A DNA stretch of 64,000 nucleotides from contig JACRMM010000058.1 in NCBI GenBank assembly GCA_016214985.1, positions 62,001 through 126,000 of the forward strand, given 5' to 3'. This document shows positions 15,602 to 23,433 of the stretch, piece by piece. A program made the translations under genes and the position numbers. Positions within the stretch are counted from its first letter, which is position 1; each line of letters begins with the position of its first letter. This stretch comes from Deltaproteobacteria bacterium (GTDB lineage: Bacteria; Desulfobacterota; Deferrisomatia; Deferrisomatales; JACRMM01). The notes under the pieces are model-generated. The model was not told where the DNA came from. It saw nothing but the letters and a program-made list of their open reading frames with translations, and ran no database searches.

Positions 15602-16485
15602 TCAACGCGGCAGGGAGCCGCGTGCTTCCAGTTGGTCCCAAATTCGCCGGATGTCCTCCGCTGCTGGCGCGTCGGTCTCCACGACGGCGAGTCCGTGCAT
15701 CTGAGCGGTGGTCACGCCCCTGTCGTACCGGATTCGGCCGACGACCCGCGCGCCCCCCTGGTCCGCCTTACCCTCGATCCGTTCGGTCATCTCGGCGTTG
15801 ATGTCCCACTTGTTCACGCAGACCGTTGCCGATACCTCGAAGTGGCGCGCCAGCGCGAGAACCCGCTCCAGGTCGTGCTCACCGGAGACCGTCGGCTCGG
15901 TGACCACGAGCATCGACGAGGCACCGGTCAGCGAGGCGATGACGGGGCATCCGATGCCGGGCGGCCCGTCCACGAGGACGAGCGAACGGCCGGTCTCCTC
16001 GGCGAGGGCCCGAGCCTTGCGCCGGACCGTGGAAACCGCTTGCCCGAGTTCTCGGCCGCGACGCCCAGGCGCGCGTGAACCAGGGTCCCGCAGCGGGTGT
16101 CCGATACCATCCACTCTCCGCAGCGGCGCTCCGGGAAGTCGATCGCGTTCGCCGGGCAGAAGCGCACGCACACGCCACAGCCCTCGCAAGAGACGGGGTC
16201 GACGGAAAAGGTCGGCCGGATGGCACCGAAGCGGCAGTTCTCCAGGCACTCCCCGCACCCTATACAGTCCGCCTGCCGAATCACGGCCTCGCGACCGCTC
16301 CAGAACTCGTGCCTCTCCCGGGCTCGGGGAGACAGGACGAGGTGGAGGTCTGCGGCGTCCACGTCGCAGTCGGCGATCACTGCCTGGCCGGCGAGCACGG
16401 CGAACGACGCCGTGATGCTGGTCTTCCCCGTTCCGCCCTTGCCGCTGAGGACCACGAGCTCGTCGATCGTTGCATTGGCACTCAC
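15602..16485 (-). pseudogene. MinD/NifH-type ATPase with inserted ferredoxin, frameshifted
   Basis: The N-terminal part starts at GTG 16485 with deviant Walker A SGKGGTGKTSITA. A ferredoxin insert follows (CIGCGECLENCRFGA, then CEGCGVCVRFCPANA) and then CGTLVHARLGVAAENSGK. The rest (VSTVRRKARALAEETG, LVDGPPGIGCPVIASLTG) is in another frame down to 15602. One missing base near 16045 would join the two. The paralogue at 19458-20408 reads NSGKLVALL through the same point. The break may be real decay or a sequencing error. It is the last gene of the minus-strand operon and overlaps fmdB by GTGA. Confidence 0.8.
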
Positions 16486-16745
16486 CGGCCACCCCCGCAG
16501 CCGGGCATCGCACTGCAGCGTTCGTCTCGCCCGCAACAGGTCCTGCCGCCCTGTTCGAGCGAGCACCCCCCTCCACGGGGTCCGCCGCGGCCGCCCCCTT
16601 TGACGATGAAACCGGTTCCTCCGCTCACCAGTCGGTGGACCTCGCCGCGGCACTCCGGGCACTCCCGGAGCGGTGCTTCCGTGATCGGCTGCCGGCGCTC
16701 GAAGCGCCGGCTGCACGCTTGACACTCGTAGTCGTAGGTCGGCAT
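16482..16745 (-). CDS. FmdB-family zinc-ribbon protein
   Basis: An 87-residue protein starting MPTYDYECQACSRRFE, the standard FmdB opening with the first CxxC. CPECRGEVHRL gives the second CxxC of the zinc ribbon. A glycine/cysteine-rich tail follows (GGGCSLEQGGRTCCGRDER) and could carry metal. FmdB proteins are presumed regulatory or metal-handling and have no fixed function. It lies 3 bases after one ATPase gene and overlaps the next. Confidence 0.85.
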   Translation of the reverse strand: MPTYDYECQACSRRFERRQPITEAPLRECPECRGEVHRLVSGGTGFIVKGGGRGGPRGGGCSLEQGGRTCCGRDERCSAMPGCGGGR

Positions 16746-16748
16746 GAG

Positions 16749-17597
16749 CTACGCCTCCTCGGCCTTCGGTGATCCAAGGGTCCTCTGCAGAAGGTCTTCG
16801 AAGCACACGCGGTACTCGGGGAGAGCATCCACCAGGAGCACTCCCCGGGAATAGGCCTCGGCGATCCGGCGGTCGTCCGGGATCTCTAGGAGAAGCGGGA
16901 TGTTGCGCTCCAAGCAAAAGCCATGCACCCGGTCGTCGCCGATTCCCATGCGGTTGACCACCACACCGAAGCGCATCCCGAGCTCTGCGATCATCTCCAC
17001 CGCCAGGGACAGGTCGTGGAGGCCGAAAGGCGTCGGCTCGGTGACCAGCACGACGAAGTCCGCTCCGTTGAGCGTTGTGATCACGGGACACGACGTCCCG
17101 GGGGGCGCGTCGAGGATCGCCGGTGTTGCGTTGTCGAGGCGAGCCTTGACCGCCCGGATGAGCGGCGGCGCCATGGCCACGCCCACGTCGAGACGGCCCT
17201 GGAGCAGCTCGATGTGGTCCGATTGCAGGGTTTCGACGACGCCGATGCGCCGGCCCGTGTCTCTGATGGCATGCCTAGGGCAGACTTTGGCACACCCTCC
17301 GCAGCCGTGGCAGAGTTCGGGGAACAGGAGCGGCTGGGTGCCGAACGACACGATGGCGTGGTATTGGCAGAGACGGCTGCATTCGCCGCAGCCGTCGCAG
17401 AGGGCTGGGTCCACCCGGGGCGTGAGAATCGAGACCTCCTCTTGCCGGCGAAGCGTGCCTTTCAGAAAGAGGTGAGCGTTGGGCTCTTCGACGTCGCAGT
17501 CGAGAAGCTGCACGGGAAAACGGCAAACTCGCGCCAGATTCACCGAAACCGTCGTCTTGCCGGTTCCGCCCTTGCCGGAGGCGATGGCGATCATCAT
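16749..17597 (-). CDS. MinD-type ATPase with inserted ferredoxin domain (type B)
   Basis: From ATG 17597 the protein has 282 residues. Deviant Walker A is ASGKGGTGKTTVSV. The ferredoxin insert has two clusters (CDGCGECSRLCQYHA and CHGCGGCAKVCPRHA). DAPPGTSCPVITTLNG and VTEPTPFGLHDL are the later nucleotide motifs. Such proteins resemble Mrp/NBP35 and nitrogenase iron protein and probably insert or move metal clusters; the client is unknown. The frame stays open upstream through a coiled-coil segment to 17789, so the true start is uncertain. It forms a pair with the frameshifted type A copy. Confidence 0.85.
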   Translation of the reverse strand: MMIAIASGKGGTGKTTVSVNLARVCRFPVQLLDCDVEEPNAHLFLKGTLRRQEEVSILTPRVDPALCDGCGECSRLCQYHAIVSFGTQPLLFPELCHGCGGCAKVCPRHAIRDTGRRIGVVETLQSDHIELLQGRLDVGVAMAPPLIRAVKARLDNATPAILDAPPGTSCPVITTLNGADFVVLVTEPTPFGLHDLSLAVEMIAELGMRFGVVVNRMGIGDDRVHGFCLERNIPLLLEIPDDRRIAEAYSRGVLLVDALPEYRVCFEDLLQRTLGSPKAEEA

Positions 17598-17789
17598 GCC
17601 CCGTGTGTCTTCACAATCGCCGAGAGGACGACCATGAGCATCCCGGCGCGCACGGCGCGCCGGTCCGGACCGAAGTTCCTCCAACCGCTTCTTGATCGCG
17701 TCCAGCGCTGACTGCAGGCTCTGTGCCTGTTCCGTGAGCGCCTGTTTCTCCAGCTCCAGGTCGGACCCTGGGGGCCCCCCAGGCCTCAC
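17598..17789 (-). other. DUF5320-like coiled-coil segment, in frame with the next ATPase
   Basis: GTG 17789 follows a strong GAGGAGG site and opens a frame beginning VRPGGPPGSDLELEKQAL, then a coiled coil (SLQSALDAIKKRLEELRS). This is the usual architecture of small DUF5320 proteins, which accompany NifX and MinD-type ATPases. The frame has no stop before the ATPase, so as read it makes a fusion. In the neighbouring frame a stop falls at 17611, just 14 bases before the ATPase start. A one-base shift inside the segment would restore two separate genes. Confidence 0.5.
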
Positions 17790-18132
17790 AGTTCGTTTCC
17801 TCCTCGGCGCGGGGGCCGTCCGGTGGCACGGCCCCCGAATTGCGTTTCTGCAAGGCATAGCGATCGGAGAGCACCTGAAGGAGTGCCCTCGCAAGCGACG
17901 GGCGCGACAGGTAATAGGAACGAAGGGTTCCGGCCTCGCGGTAGTCCACCATTCTCGCCTGGCGCAGGACGGCCAAGTGTTGGGACACGTGGGTCTGCGG
18001 GAGCTGGAGGAGGCGTTGGATCTCGTTCACGCATTGGGCGCCGTCGGAGAGCACCTGCAGGATCTGGAGTCGAGTGGGGTGCGCGAGTTGCCGAAGCAAT
18101 TCGGCCTTTTCCCGGAGATCGAGGTCTCTCAC
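17611..18132 (-). CDS. ArsR-family transcriptional regulator
   Basis: A 173-residue product whose first 100 residues are an ArsR winged helix: LLRQLAHPTRLQILQVLS, QCVNEIQRLLQLPQTHVSQH (recognition helix) and LRQARMVDYREAG. GTG 18132 is preceded by AAAGGAG. The last 60 or so residues are out of character for the family and lie over the DUF5320-like segment in another frame, so the natural end may be earlier. No ArsR metal-site cysteine pair is evident in the DNA-binding helix. It probably represses this operon; candidate operator sequences lie at 22571-22615. Confidence 0.8.
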   Translation of the reverse strand: MRDLDLREKAELLRQLAHPTRLQILQVLSDGAQCVNEIQRLLQLPQTHVSQHLAVLRQARMVDYREAGTLRSYYLSRPSLARALLQVLSDRYALQKRNSGAVPPDGPRAEEETNCEAWGAPRVRPGAGETGAHGTGTEPAVSAGRDQEAVGGTSVRTGAPCAPGCSWSSSRRL

Positions 18133-18188
18133 AGGGAGCCAGCTCCTTTCATCGGATCGGACGGCTTTGGGGTCATCCCGGCACTCCT

Positions 18189-19034
18189 TCACCCGCCCAC
18201 GGTGATCGAAGTTCCCACTGACGCGAAGAAGTAGCGGTCCCCGAGGTGCGTCTGGAGCCTGGCGCCGTTGACGAGGCCAGTGCAGTGGGAGGCGCCCAGG
18301 CGGCCGACGCCGAAGCGGCCGAGCTCGGCGAGGGTGGCGTCGAGTTGAGCGGGAGCGGCAAAGCCCAGATGTGTGCCCCCCACGACCGTGTGGAACGGCC
18401 GGCCGGGAAGGCGGTCGCGGATGTGTTGGAGCGTGTTGATCAGGCCGGCGTGGGCACACCCCAGCACCACGACCAGCCCCTCGGCGGTGTCGGCCACGAG
18501 GGCCTGGTCGTCCCGAAGGGGGTCCTGGATCCAGGTGCCCGTCTCCCCCTTGAGCGTCATGGTCGGGTCCGTGGGTTCGAACGCGGTTCGCCTCGGGATC
18601 TCCCCCGTGAGGTAGAGGCCAGGGCCGAGTTCTCGAAAAGCAGCCGCCAGGGAGAACTCGGCGCCGAGTCCCTCCAGGGACTCCTTTGCGAACCGAAGAC
18701 CGATCTCGCGGCACTCGCCCCCTTTGTGCCAATAGCGGTGGAGGAAGACGTCCGGATGGGCGCAGACCGCGGTCTTCCGCCGGAGCGCCAGGACGGCCGG
18801 AAGACCCGAGGTATGGTCGTAGTGCCCGTGGCTCAGCGCGATCCCGTCGAGACGGCGAAGATCCACGCCGAGGCATTGGGCGTTGGAGGTCAGCCCGAGC
18901 CCCTGCCCGGTGTCGAAGAGCCAGCACTGCTCCGGGCTCTCCACGAACACGGCCCAGCCGTGCTCCCCGACGAGCCCAAAGGGGCCGCCGACGCTGTTCT
19001 CGCACAACACCGTGACGTGGAGAGACTCAAGCAT
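18189..19034 (-). CDS. Metallo-beta-lactamase-fold hydrolase
   Basis: A 281-residue MBL-fold protein. The metal motif is LSHGHYDHTSGLPAV; VVLGCAHAGLINTLQ supplies a later histidine, and VGGTHLGFA and GASHCTGL are further family signatures. The arrangement matches the group annotated as 7,8-dihydropterin-6-yl-methyl-aminobenzene phosphate synthase-like, which is usually a placeholder name. It is 31 bases downstream of moaE and 56 bases upstream of arsR in one transcription unit. A role in pterin or cofactor chemistry is possible; I cannot assign a substrate. Confidence 0.8.
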   Translation of the reverse strand: MLESLHVTVLCENSVGGPFGLVGEHGWAVFVESPEQCWLFDTGQGLGLTSNAQCLGVDLRRLDGIALSHGHYDHTSGLPAVLALRRKTAVCAHPDVFLHRYWHKGGECREIGLRFAKESLEGLGAEFSLAAAFRELGPGLYLTGEIPRRTAFEPTDPTMTLKGETGTWIQDPLRDDQALVADTAEGLVVVLGCAHAGLINTLQHIRDRLPGRPFHTVVGGTHLGFAAPAQLDATLAELGRFGVGRLGASHCTGLVNGARLQTHLGDRYFFASVGTSITVGG

Positions 19035-19065
19035 CGCGACGTTCCTCCAGAGGAGTGCAGCAATC

Positions 19066-19461
19066 CTAAGGGCGCTCGGTGAGACCGACGACTTCTTCCT
19101 TCTTGACCTCGTCGACGAGGAAGCGACACGCGTCGAAGCACCGATCCCTCGTCGACCCGGACACGATCGCGAGCAGAACCGTGCCTCCGGCCTCGACGCG
19201 CCCCAGCCGGTGGATGAGGAGGACGCTCTGGAGACGGTAGCGCTCCTGGGCAGCCTGTGCCAGGTCTGTCAGCCGGGTGTCGACGTCGGCGACCCGGGGT
19301 TCGAGCTCGACCCACCGGAACGCGGGCACCTGCTCGCCAGGCCGCTTGACCCGGCCGTGATGGAGCACGACCGTGCCGCTCCGATCGTCTTCGCGGAGGA
19401 GGAAGTCGCCATAGAGCTGCGGCGGATCGAAGGGCTCCCGGGTCGCATAGGCAGTGATCAC
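19066..19461 (-). CDS. moaE: Molybdopterin synthase catalytic subunit MoaE
   Basis: A 131-residue MoaE-fold protein. DDRSGTVVLHHGRVKRPG at the start, VLLIHRLGRVEAGGTVLL in the middle (the HRxGxxxxG motif) and DACRFLVDEVKKE at the end are diagnostic. MoaE transfers sulfur from MoaD to precursor Z. No moaD, moaA or moaC is in the window, so it is an isolated copy. It starts at GTG 19461, overlapping the upstream ATPase stop by 4 bases. Its presence hints that the operon deals with molybdenum or tungsten cofactors. Confidence 0.85.
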   Translation of the reverse strand: MITAYATREPFDPPQLYGDFLLREDDRSGTVVLHHGRVKRPGEQVPAFRWVELEPRVADVDTRLTDLAQAAQERYRLQSVLLIHRLGRVEAGGTVLLAIVSGSTRDRCFDACRFLVDEVKKEEVVGLTERP

Positions 19462-20408
19462 GACTCCTCCGTCGGGGCTCCCGCCATCAGGGGACGGTCC
19501 GACGCGCTCCGCCGGGATCCCCGTGCCTCTCCGTTGTGTGATTCCGACGGGCCCATGAGGTCGTCGAGCGCGGCGGCGAGCTTCGCGAGCACTCGGGCCG
19601 CCGGCGCATCGGGCTGCGCCGACACGGGCACGCCCCGGTCCACGCAGTGCAGGACGGCCGGGTCAAACGGGATGTGCGCCAGAACCGGGACGCCCTGGGA
19701 CCGGCACTCCTCATCGACCGCGTCCGACAGCTCCGGCGCGAGGTCGGCGCGATTGACCGCCGTGTAGGCCGGCACGGCGAAACGCTGCGCCAGGTCCAAC
19801 ACTCGCCCGAGGTCGTGGAGGCCCGAGCTGCTTGGGTCGGCCACGGTCAGCACGGCTGCCGCACCCGCGAGCGAGGCCGTGGCCGCACACGCCGCGCCAG
19901 GCGGTCCGTCGCAGAGGATGCGCTCCAATCCGCTCCGCGCTGCGAGGCCGCGCGCCTCTTCCTTTAGAAGGGCCACGAGCTTCCCGGAGTTGCCCTCCCC
20001 GGGCCTCAGCCTCGCATGGACGAGCGGACCGCACGGGGTGCGCCCGACGAACCAATCGCCGCTGTGCCGTTCGACCATCTGGAGGGCCCCCTGCGGGCAC
20101 TTCTGGGCGCACAGTCCACACCCTTCGCAGGTGATTCGAGCCACCTGCCCTCCTTCGATGGCTCCGAAGCGGCACACCTGTGTGCAGACGCCGCATCCGG
20201 TGCAGCGGTCAGAGACCCACCGGGGGAGTTTCCCCTCCATGAAGCGGGTGGCGCGGTTTGCGCGGGGCCGAAGGACCAGGTGCAGGTTCGCACCATCCAC
20301 GTCGGCGTCCACCAGGACCGCCCGCCAGGCCCAGTGGGTCGCAAGCGCCGCGGACACCGTCGTCTTCCCCGCCCCCCCCTTGCCGCTCAGGACCACGAGC
20401 TCCTTCAC
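19458..20408 (-). CDS. MinD-type ATPase with inserted ferredoxin domain (type A)
   Basis: A 316-residue protein from GTG 20408, with AGGAGG five bases upstream. Walker A is SGKGGAGKTTVSA; ferredoxin clusters are CTGCGVCTQVCRFGA and CEGCGLCAQKCPQGA; then HARLRPGEGNSGKLVALL and CDGPPGAACAATASLAG. It is the intact paralogue of the frameshifted gene at 15602-16485. Its partner is the type B protein encoded just upstream, with which it overlaps by GTGA. Paired A/B ATPases of this kind are widespread in anaerobes and probably act as a heterodimer in cluster delivery; direct proof is lacking. Confidence 0.88.
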   Translation of the reverse strand: MKELVVLSGKGGAGKTTVSAALATHWAWRAVLVDADVDGANLHLVLRPRANRATRFMEGKLPRWVSDRCTGCGVCTQVCRFGAIEGGQVARITCEGCGLCAQKCPQGALQMVERHSGDWFVGRTPCGPLVHARLRPGEGNSGKLVALLKEEARGLAARSGLERILCDGPPGAACAATASLAGAAAVLTVADPSSSGLHDLGRVLDLAQRFAVPAYTAVNRADLAPELSDAVDEECRSQGVPVLAHIPFDPAVLHCVDRGVPVSAQPDAPAARVLAKLAAALDDLMGPSESHNGEARGSRRSASDRPLMAGAPTEES

Positions 20409-21271
20409 ACCGCCCTCCTGGGAGCGAACACGGTCTCCAGGCACGACCAGAGTCCTCGAAGGACCGGTCCGTACGCCGGGTCGGCGACCGGCAGGGGGAC
20501 CCCGCGGGCGCCGGCCTGCGCGAGGTCGCGGTCGAGGGGAATCTCGAGCAGGATGGGAACCCCCCTCGCCCGGCAGAAGGAGTGGATCCGCCCCTCCCGA
20601 CGCTGCGCCTTGTTGAGGACGACGGCACTTGGCACGCCGAGCAGGGTGACCGCACGCCAGGCGAGCTCCAGGTCGTGGAGACCGAAGGGGGTCGGTTCGG
20701 TCACGAGCAGCGCCATGTCGGCTCCCCGGGCCGCGGCCACCAGCGAACACGAGCTCCCCGGGGGGCCGTCCAGAACCCGTTGGCTCCCTGGCCGCCGGCC
20801 ATGCCGAGCGGCTTGGATCACCGGCGCCGCCCGCGTCGCCCCCGCGTCCAATTCACCCCAGCGAAGCGCCACGCCGGGCGAGGACGCGGATCGGACGACC
20901 CCCACCCGCCGCACACCCTCCGTCAGCGCCCCGGTCGGGCAGGCGGCCGTGCACGCGCCGCAGCTGTGGCAGCGCTCGGGAAACACCTCGACGCGGTCTC
21001 CGAGCAGCGTCAGGCCCGAGAACTCGCAGGCCCGGGCGCACGCCCCGCAGGCGGTGCAGCCCTCGGGCGCCCAGAAGGGGACCGGCACGAGCACCGGCTC
21101 CTCCCCGGCGTCGGCACAGCGGAGGTAGAGGTGGTCGTTCGGCGCCTCCACGTCGCAGTCGATCAGCTCGATCGGGTTCGGCGCCGACAGGTCGCCGAGC
21201 GCCACGGCCAGCCCCACGCTCACGGTCGTCCTGCCGGTTCCCCCCTTGCCGCTGACAACGCAGACCTCCAC
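20405..21271 (-). CDS. MinD-type ATPase with inserted ferredoxin (type B), P-loop lysine replaced
   Basis: A 288-residue protein like the one at 16749-17597. The nucleotide motif reads VSGKGGTGRTTVS: the first, MinD-specific lysine is present, but the canonical P-loop lysine is arginine at position 14 (codon AGG). Ferredoxin clusters are CTACGACARACEFSG and CHSCGACTAACPTGA. DGPPGSSCSLVAAARG and VTEPTPFGLHDLELA follow. The change should weaken or abolish ATP hydrolysis, so this subunit may be a regulatory or cluster-holding partner of the adjacent type A protein. Confidence 0.85.
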   Translation of the reverse strand: MEVCVVSGKGGTGRTTVSVGLAVALGDLSAPNPIELIDCDVEAPNDHLYLRCADAGEEPVLVPVPFWAPEGCTACGACARACEFSGLTLLGDRVEVFPERCHSCGACTAACPTGALTEGVRRVGVVRSASSPGVALRWGELDAGATRAAPVIQAARHGRRPGSQRVLDGPPGSSCSLVAAARGADMALLVTEPTPFGLHDLELAWRAVTLLGVPSAVVLNKAQRREGRIHSFCRARGVPILLEIPLDRDLAQAGARGVPLPVADPAYGPVLRGLWSCLETVFAPRRAV

Positions 21272-21278
21272 GGGCGAC

Positions 21279-21659
21279 CTAGCCGTGGTGGTGGGCGCCG
21301 CACACGTCGCCGCCCGTGATGGGGCGCAGAGCGCCGGTGGTGTATGCGTCCACGACGTCGCGAACCCGGTCGCCGGCCCCGATGAGCACCTCGATCCCCC
21401 GGTCCAGGAAGCCTTGCAGAGGCCGGGCCCCGATGCCGCCGACCACCAGCGAGGTCGCCCCTTCCCGAAAGAGGAGCTCCACGGGAACGAGGCAGCCCCC
21501 CTCCTGATGTTCGCCGTTCGGGACCACCCGGCTGTCTACCACCTGGCCGGCCTTCACCGCCACCAGCGTGAAGGCGTCGCATCGGCCGAAGTGGCCGGAG
21601 CGCAGGGCGTCGAGGCCGCCGGGGGCCTCGGAGGGTACGGCAATGACGGTGTCTTTCAT
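21279..21659 (-). CDS. NifX/NifB-type iron-molybdenum cofactor-binding protein 1
   Basis: A 126-residue protein of the dinitrogenase cofactor-binding fold. SGHFGRCDAFTLVAV is the family GxFGxxxxF motif, and LVVGGIGARPLQGFLDRG the second. The tail VCGAHHHG is rich in potential metal ligands. Outside nitrogenase clusters such proteins are general metal-cluster carriers. It ends 8 bases before the type B ATPase start. Several bases of AGAGGAG precede ATG 21659. Confidence 0.88.
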   Translation of the reverse strand: MKDTVIAVPSEAPGGLDALRSGHFGRCDAFTLVAVKAGQVVDSRVVPNGEHQEGGCLVPVELLFREGATSLVVGGIGARPLQGFLDRGIEVLIGAGDRVRDVVDAYTTGALRPITGGDVCGAHHHG

Positions 21660-21700
21660 GGTTCCTCTCCTCTGAGTCGTCGAGGTTGCAGGGGATCGGG

Positions 21701-22060
21701 TCAGGGTGTGCCCACCGCGTCGGAGGCGGCGGCGCGCGTCACTTGCCCATCGCGCCAGGCCTGGAGGGCCGCTTCGACGGTGCCTTCGGCGCCGTGGTAG
21801 ACGTGGACTCCGGCGGCCTCCAGGGCGCGGAACGCTTTGGGGCCCGTGACGCCGGTCAGAAGCGCGTCCACCCGGTGCGCCACAAGAGCCTGCGCGGCTC
21901 GGACGCCGGCACCCTGCACGGCGTTTCGGGCGTCGGCGTTGTCTACGGCGTCCCAGGTGCCGGAGGAGTCGTCGTGGATCAGCACCCAGTAGGCGCGGCC
22001 GAAGCGTCCGTCCACAGGGCTCTGGGGCGTTGGCCCTCGGGCGGTGACGGCGATTCTCAC
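21701..22060 (-). CDS. NifX/NifB-type cofactor-binding protein 2
   Basis: A 119-residue NifX-fold protein. VDGRFGRAYWVLIHDD gives the FGR motif, and ALLTGVTGPKAFRALEAAG the second conserved loop. It lacks the histidine tail of the first copy. Its start overlaps the end of the third NifX-type gene by four bases, and it is probably translated with it. As with its neighbours, the cargo is unknown; a mononuclear or Mo/Fe/S cluster is the usual proposal for the fold. Confidence 0.85.
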   Translation of the reverse strand: MRIAVTARGPTPQSPVDGRFGRAYWVLIHDDSSGTWDAVDNADARNAVQGAGVRAAQALVAHRVDALLTGVTGPKAFRALEAAGVHVYHGAEGTVEAALQAWRDGQVTRAAASDAVGTP

Positions 22061-22464
22061 GGGAGTCTCCTTCTCGTGCAGGTCCGTTGCTGTTGTCCGA
22101 GGCAGTCATAGACATCTCCCCGGGTGGAAACCTCCCCGCGCGCCCACCGGCGAACCACCTCCTCGGCGTCGCCCTGCTGCCCCCACAGCACCCACAGGTC
22201 CGCGGTCTCCAGTTCTACCCGGAAACGGGGGTGGATCCCTCCGCAGATGACCCCGGTCGCGCCCAGCCCGTGCAGCCAGGCCGGGAGGCTCGGGGCCGCG
22301 CAGGGGTCCCAGGCGTGTCGGGTCGCGGAGCGGACGGCCGGCGCCAGGGGGTCGACCTCCGCGACCAGGAACTCGCGGGCGATGCCGAAGCGCGGCAGCA
22401 CCCGGGTTCCATAGACCGGGAGGGCGACGACCGTCGCCTTCGGAGGCGGTGTTGAGCGGGCCAT
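22057..22464 (-). CDS. NifX/NifB-type cofactor-binding protein 3 (divergent)
   Basis: A 135-residue protein, first gene of the minus-strand operon. VLPRFGIAREFLVAEVD is the RFG motif, with cysteine-containing GLGATGVICGGIHPRFR as the later loop. Cysteines near DPCAAP and VYDCLGQQQ could serve as ligands. It is more divergent than copies 1 and 2 but keeps the fold's order of motifs. The operon promoter must lie in the gap to trmO. Confidence 0.75.
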   Translation of the reverse strand: MARSTPPPKATVVALPVYGTRVLPRFGIAREFLVAEVDPLAPAVRSATRHAWDPCAAPSLPAWLHGLGATGVICGGIHPRFRVELETADLWVLWGQQGDAEEVVRRWARGEVSTRGDVYDCLGQQQRTCTRRRLP

Positions 22465-22570
22465 GCCTGGGCCTCACTGCGAACGGCGTGCCGCGGTCGA
22501 GCGGAGAGCGGAAATGGCCTTCCCGAGACCACTCTACTCGACCGGCGTGGGAGGGTCCGCGTCCATTCTT

Positions 22571-22615
22571 GTTGCAACTGTTGCATTTGCAGCGTTGCAC
22601 ACGGAACAGTGCAAC
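22571..22615. promoter_or_regulatory. Cluster of GTTGCA repeats, probable operator
   Basis: The gap between the NifX-type operon and trmO contains the 8-base palindrome GTTGCAAC (22571-22578), three further TTGCA copies (22581, 22587 and 22595) and a perfect inverted repeat GTTGCAC-N8-GTGCAAC at 22594-22615. All lie 107-151 bases before the first minus-strand start. A dimeric repressor such as the ArsR protein of the same operon is a candidate ligand. No protein-DNA pairing is shown by the sequence itself. Confidence 0.5.
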
Positions 22616-22729
22616 CCGAGGAGAGGGCTTTCGCGTGGCACCGTGACCGGCGGCGATCCGTCGCCGCCGACCTCTGGGCTGTTTCCTCCACCGTGGGACT
22701 CGGGTGCTGGGAGGGGGTTGGTATGCTTC

Positions 22730-22803
22730 GTGTAGACCCCACACCCCAGCTCCAGGGCTGAGAGAAGTGCCTCCCTCTGGAGGCAGGAACCGAGGAACGT
22801 GTG
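22730..22803 (+). promoter_or_regulatory. Candidate structured RNA leader before trmO
   Basis: Three nested elements can be drawn: CACAC (22740-22744) with GTGTG (22799-22803) as a closing stem; a CAGC-N6-GCTG hairpin at 22747-22760; and a strong TGCCTCC-CTCT-GGAGGCA hairpin at 22768-22785. An alternative GTGT/ACAC pairing (22730-22733 with 22741-22744) excludes the closing stem. The leader ends at the ribosome site GAGGAGG. I do not recognise a riboswitch class, and the closing stem is short. The rest of the 355-base gap, 22465-22819, holds the operator cluster at 22571-22615 and nothing else I can name. Confidence 0.3.
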
Positions 22804-22819
22804 CACGAGGAGGCGCAGG

Positions 22820-23313
22820 ATGCGACGGATTCAATACGTCCCGATCGGGCTCGTCCACTCCCCCTATACGGAGCCGGAGGGGATGCCGATCCAGCCCGTA
22901 GGCGCCGTGGGCGTCGCCGGCTCCGTGGAGATCTTCCCGGAATACCGAGAGGGTCTCGCCGACCTCGACGGGTTTTCTCATCTCTACCTCCTGTACCACT
23001 TTCACCGGGTAGGGCCCTGCCGACTCACGGTCAAACCGTTCCTGGACGCTGCGCCGCACGGGGTGTTCTCGACCCGTTCTCCGCCGAGACCCAACCCCAT
23101 CGGGATCTCCGTGGTCCGGCTGGTCCGGATCTCCGGGTGCCGGCTCGACGTCGAGGGCATCGACGTGGTGGACGGCACCCCCTGCTCGACATCAAACCGT
23201 TCGTCCCCGCGTTCGACCATCGCGCCGCGGACCGGATCGGGTGGCTCGAGGGAAGGCATGAGGCAGTGACGCGGGTGCGGGCTGACGGGCGCTTCGCCCC
23301 TGGCGCCGGCTGA
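22820..23313 (+). pseudogene. trmO: TrmO/TsaA-type tRNA methyltransferase, frameshifted
   Basis: From ATG 22820 the frame gives PIGLVHSPYTEPEGMPIQ, GFSHLYLLYHFHR and STRSPPRPNPIGISVVRL, the full set of TrmO motifs, then GIDVVDGTP. The expected next residues LLDIKPFVPAFDH and RIGWLEGRH are present one frame over, ending at 23313. A single missing C in the run near 23178-23184 accounts for this. TrmO methylates N6-threonylcarbamoyladenosine in tRNA; deltaproteobacterial relatives often sit near metal-cofactor genes and may do something else. As read, the C-terminus is wrong. Confidence 0.75.
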
Positions 23314-23433
23314 CCCGCGGTCCCGAGAGGCGAGACGGTTCGTCAGCCCTGTGACTTCTTCGCCGCGACCTCATCCAAGAGCTTCGGACCGGCCTGACGG
23401 GGCCGTCCCAACGTCCACCCGAGGAGGAGCACC

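Noticed and set aside
15602-22464. Nitrogenase accessory cluster
   Set aside because: The ATPases and NifX-type proteins resemble nitrogenase factors, but no nifH, nifD, nifK, nifE or nifN is present.
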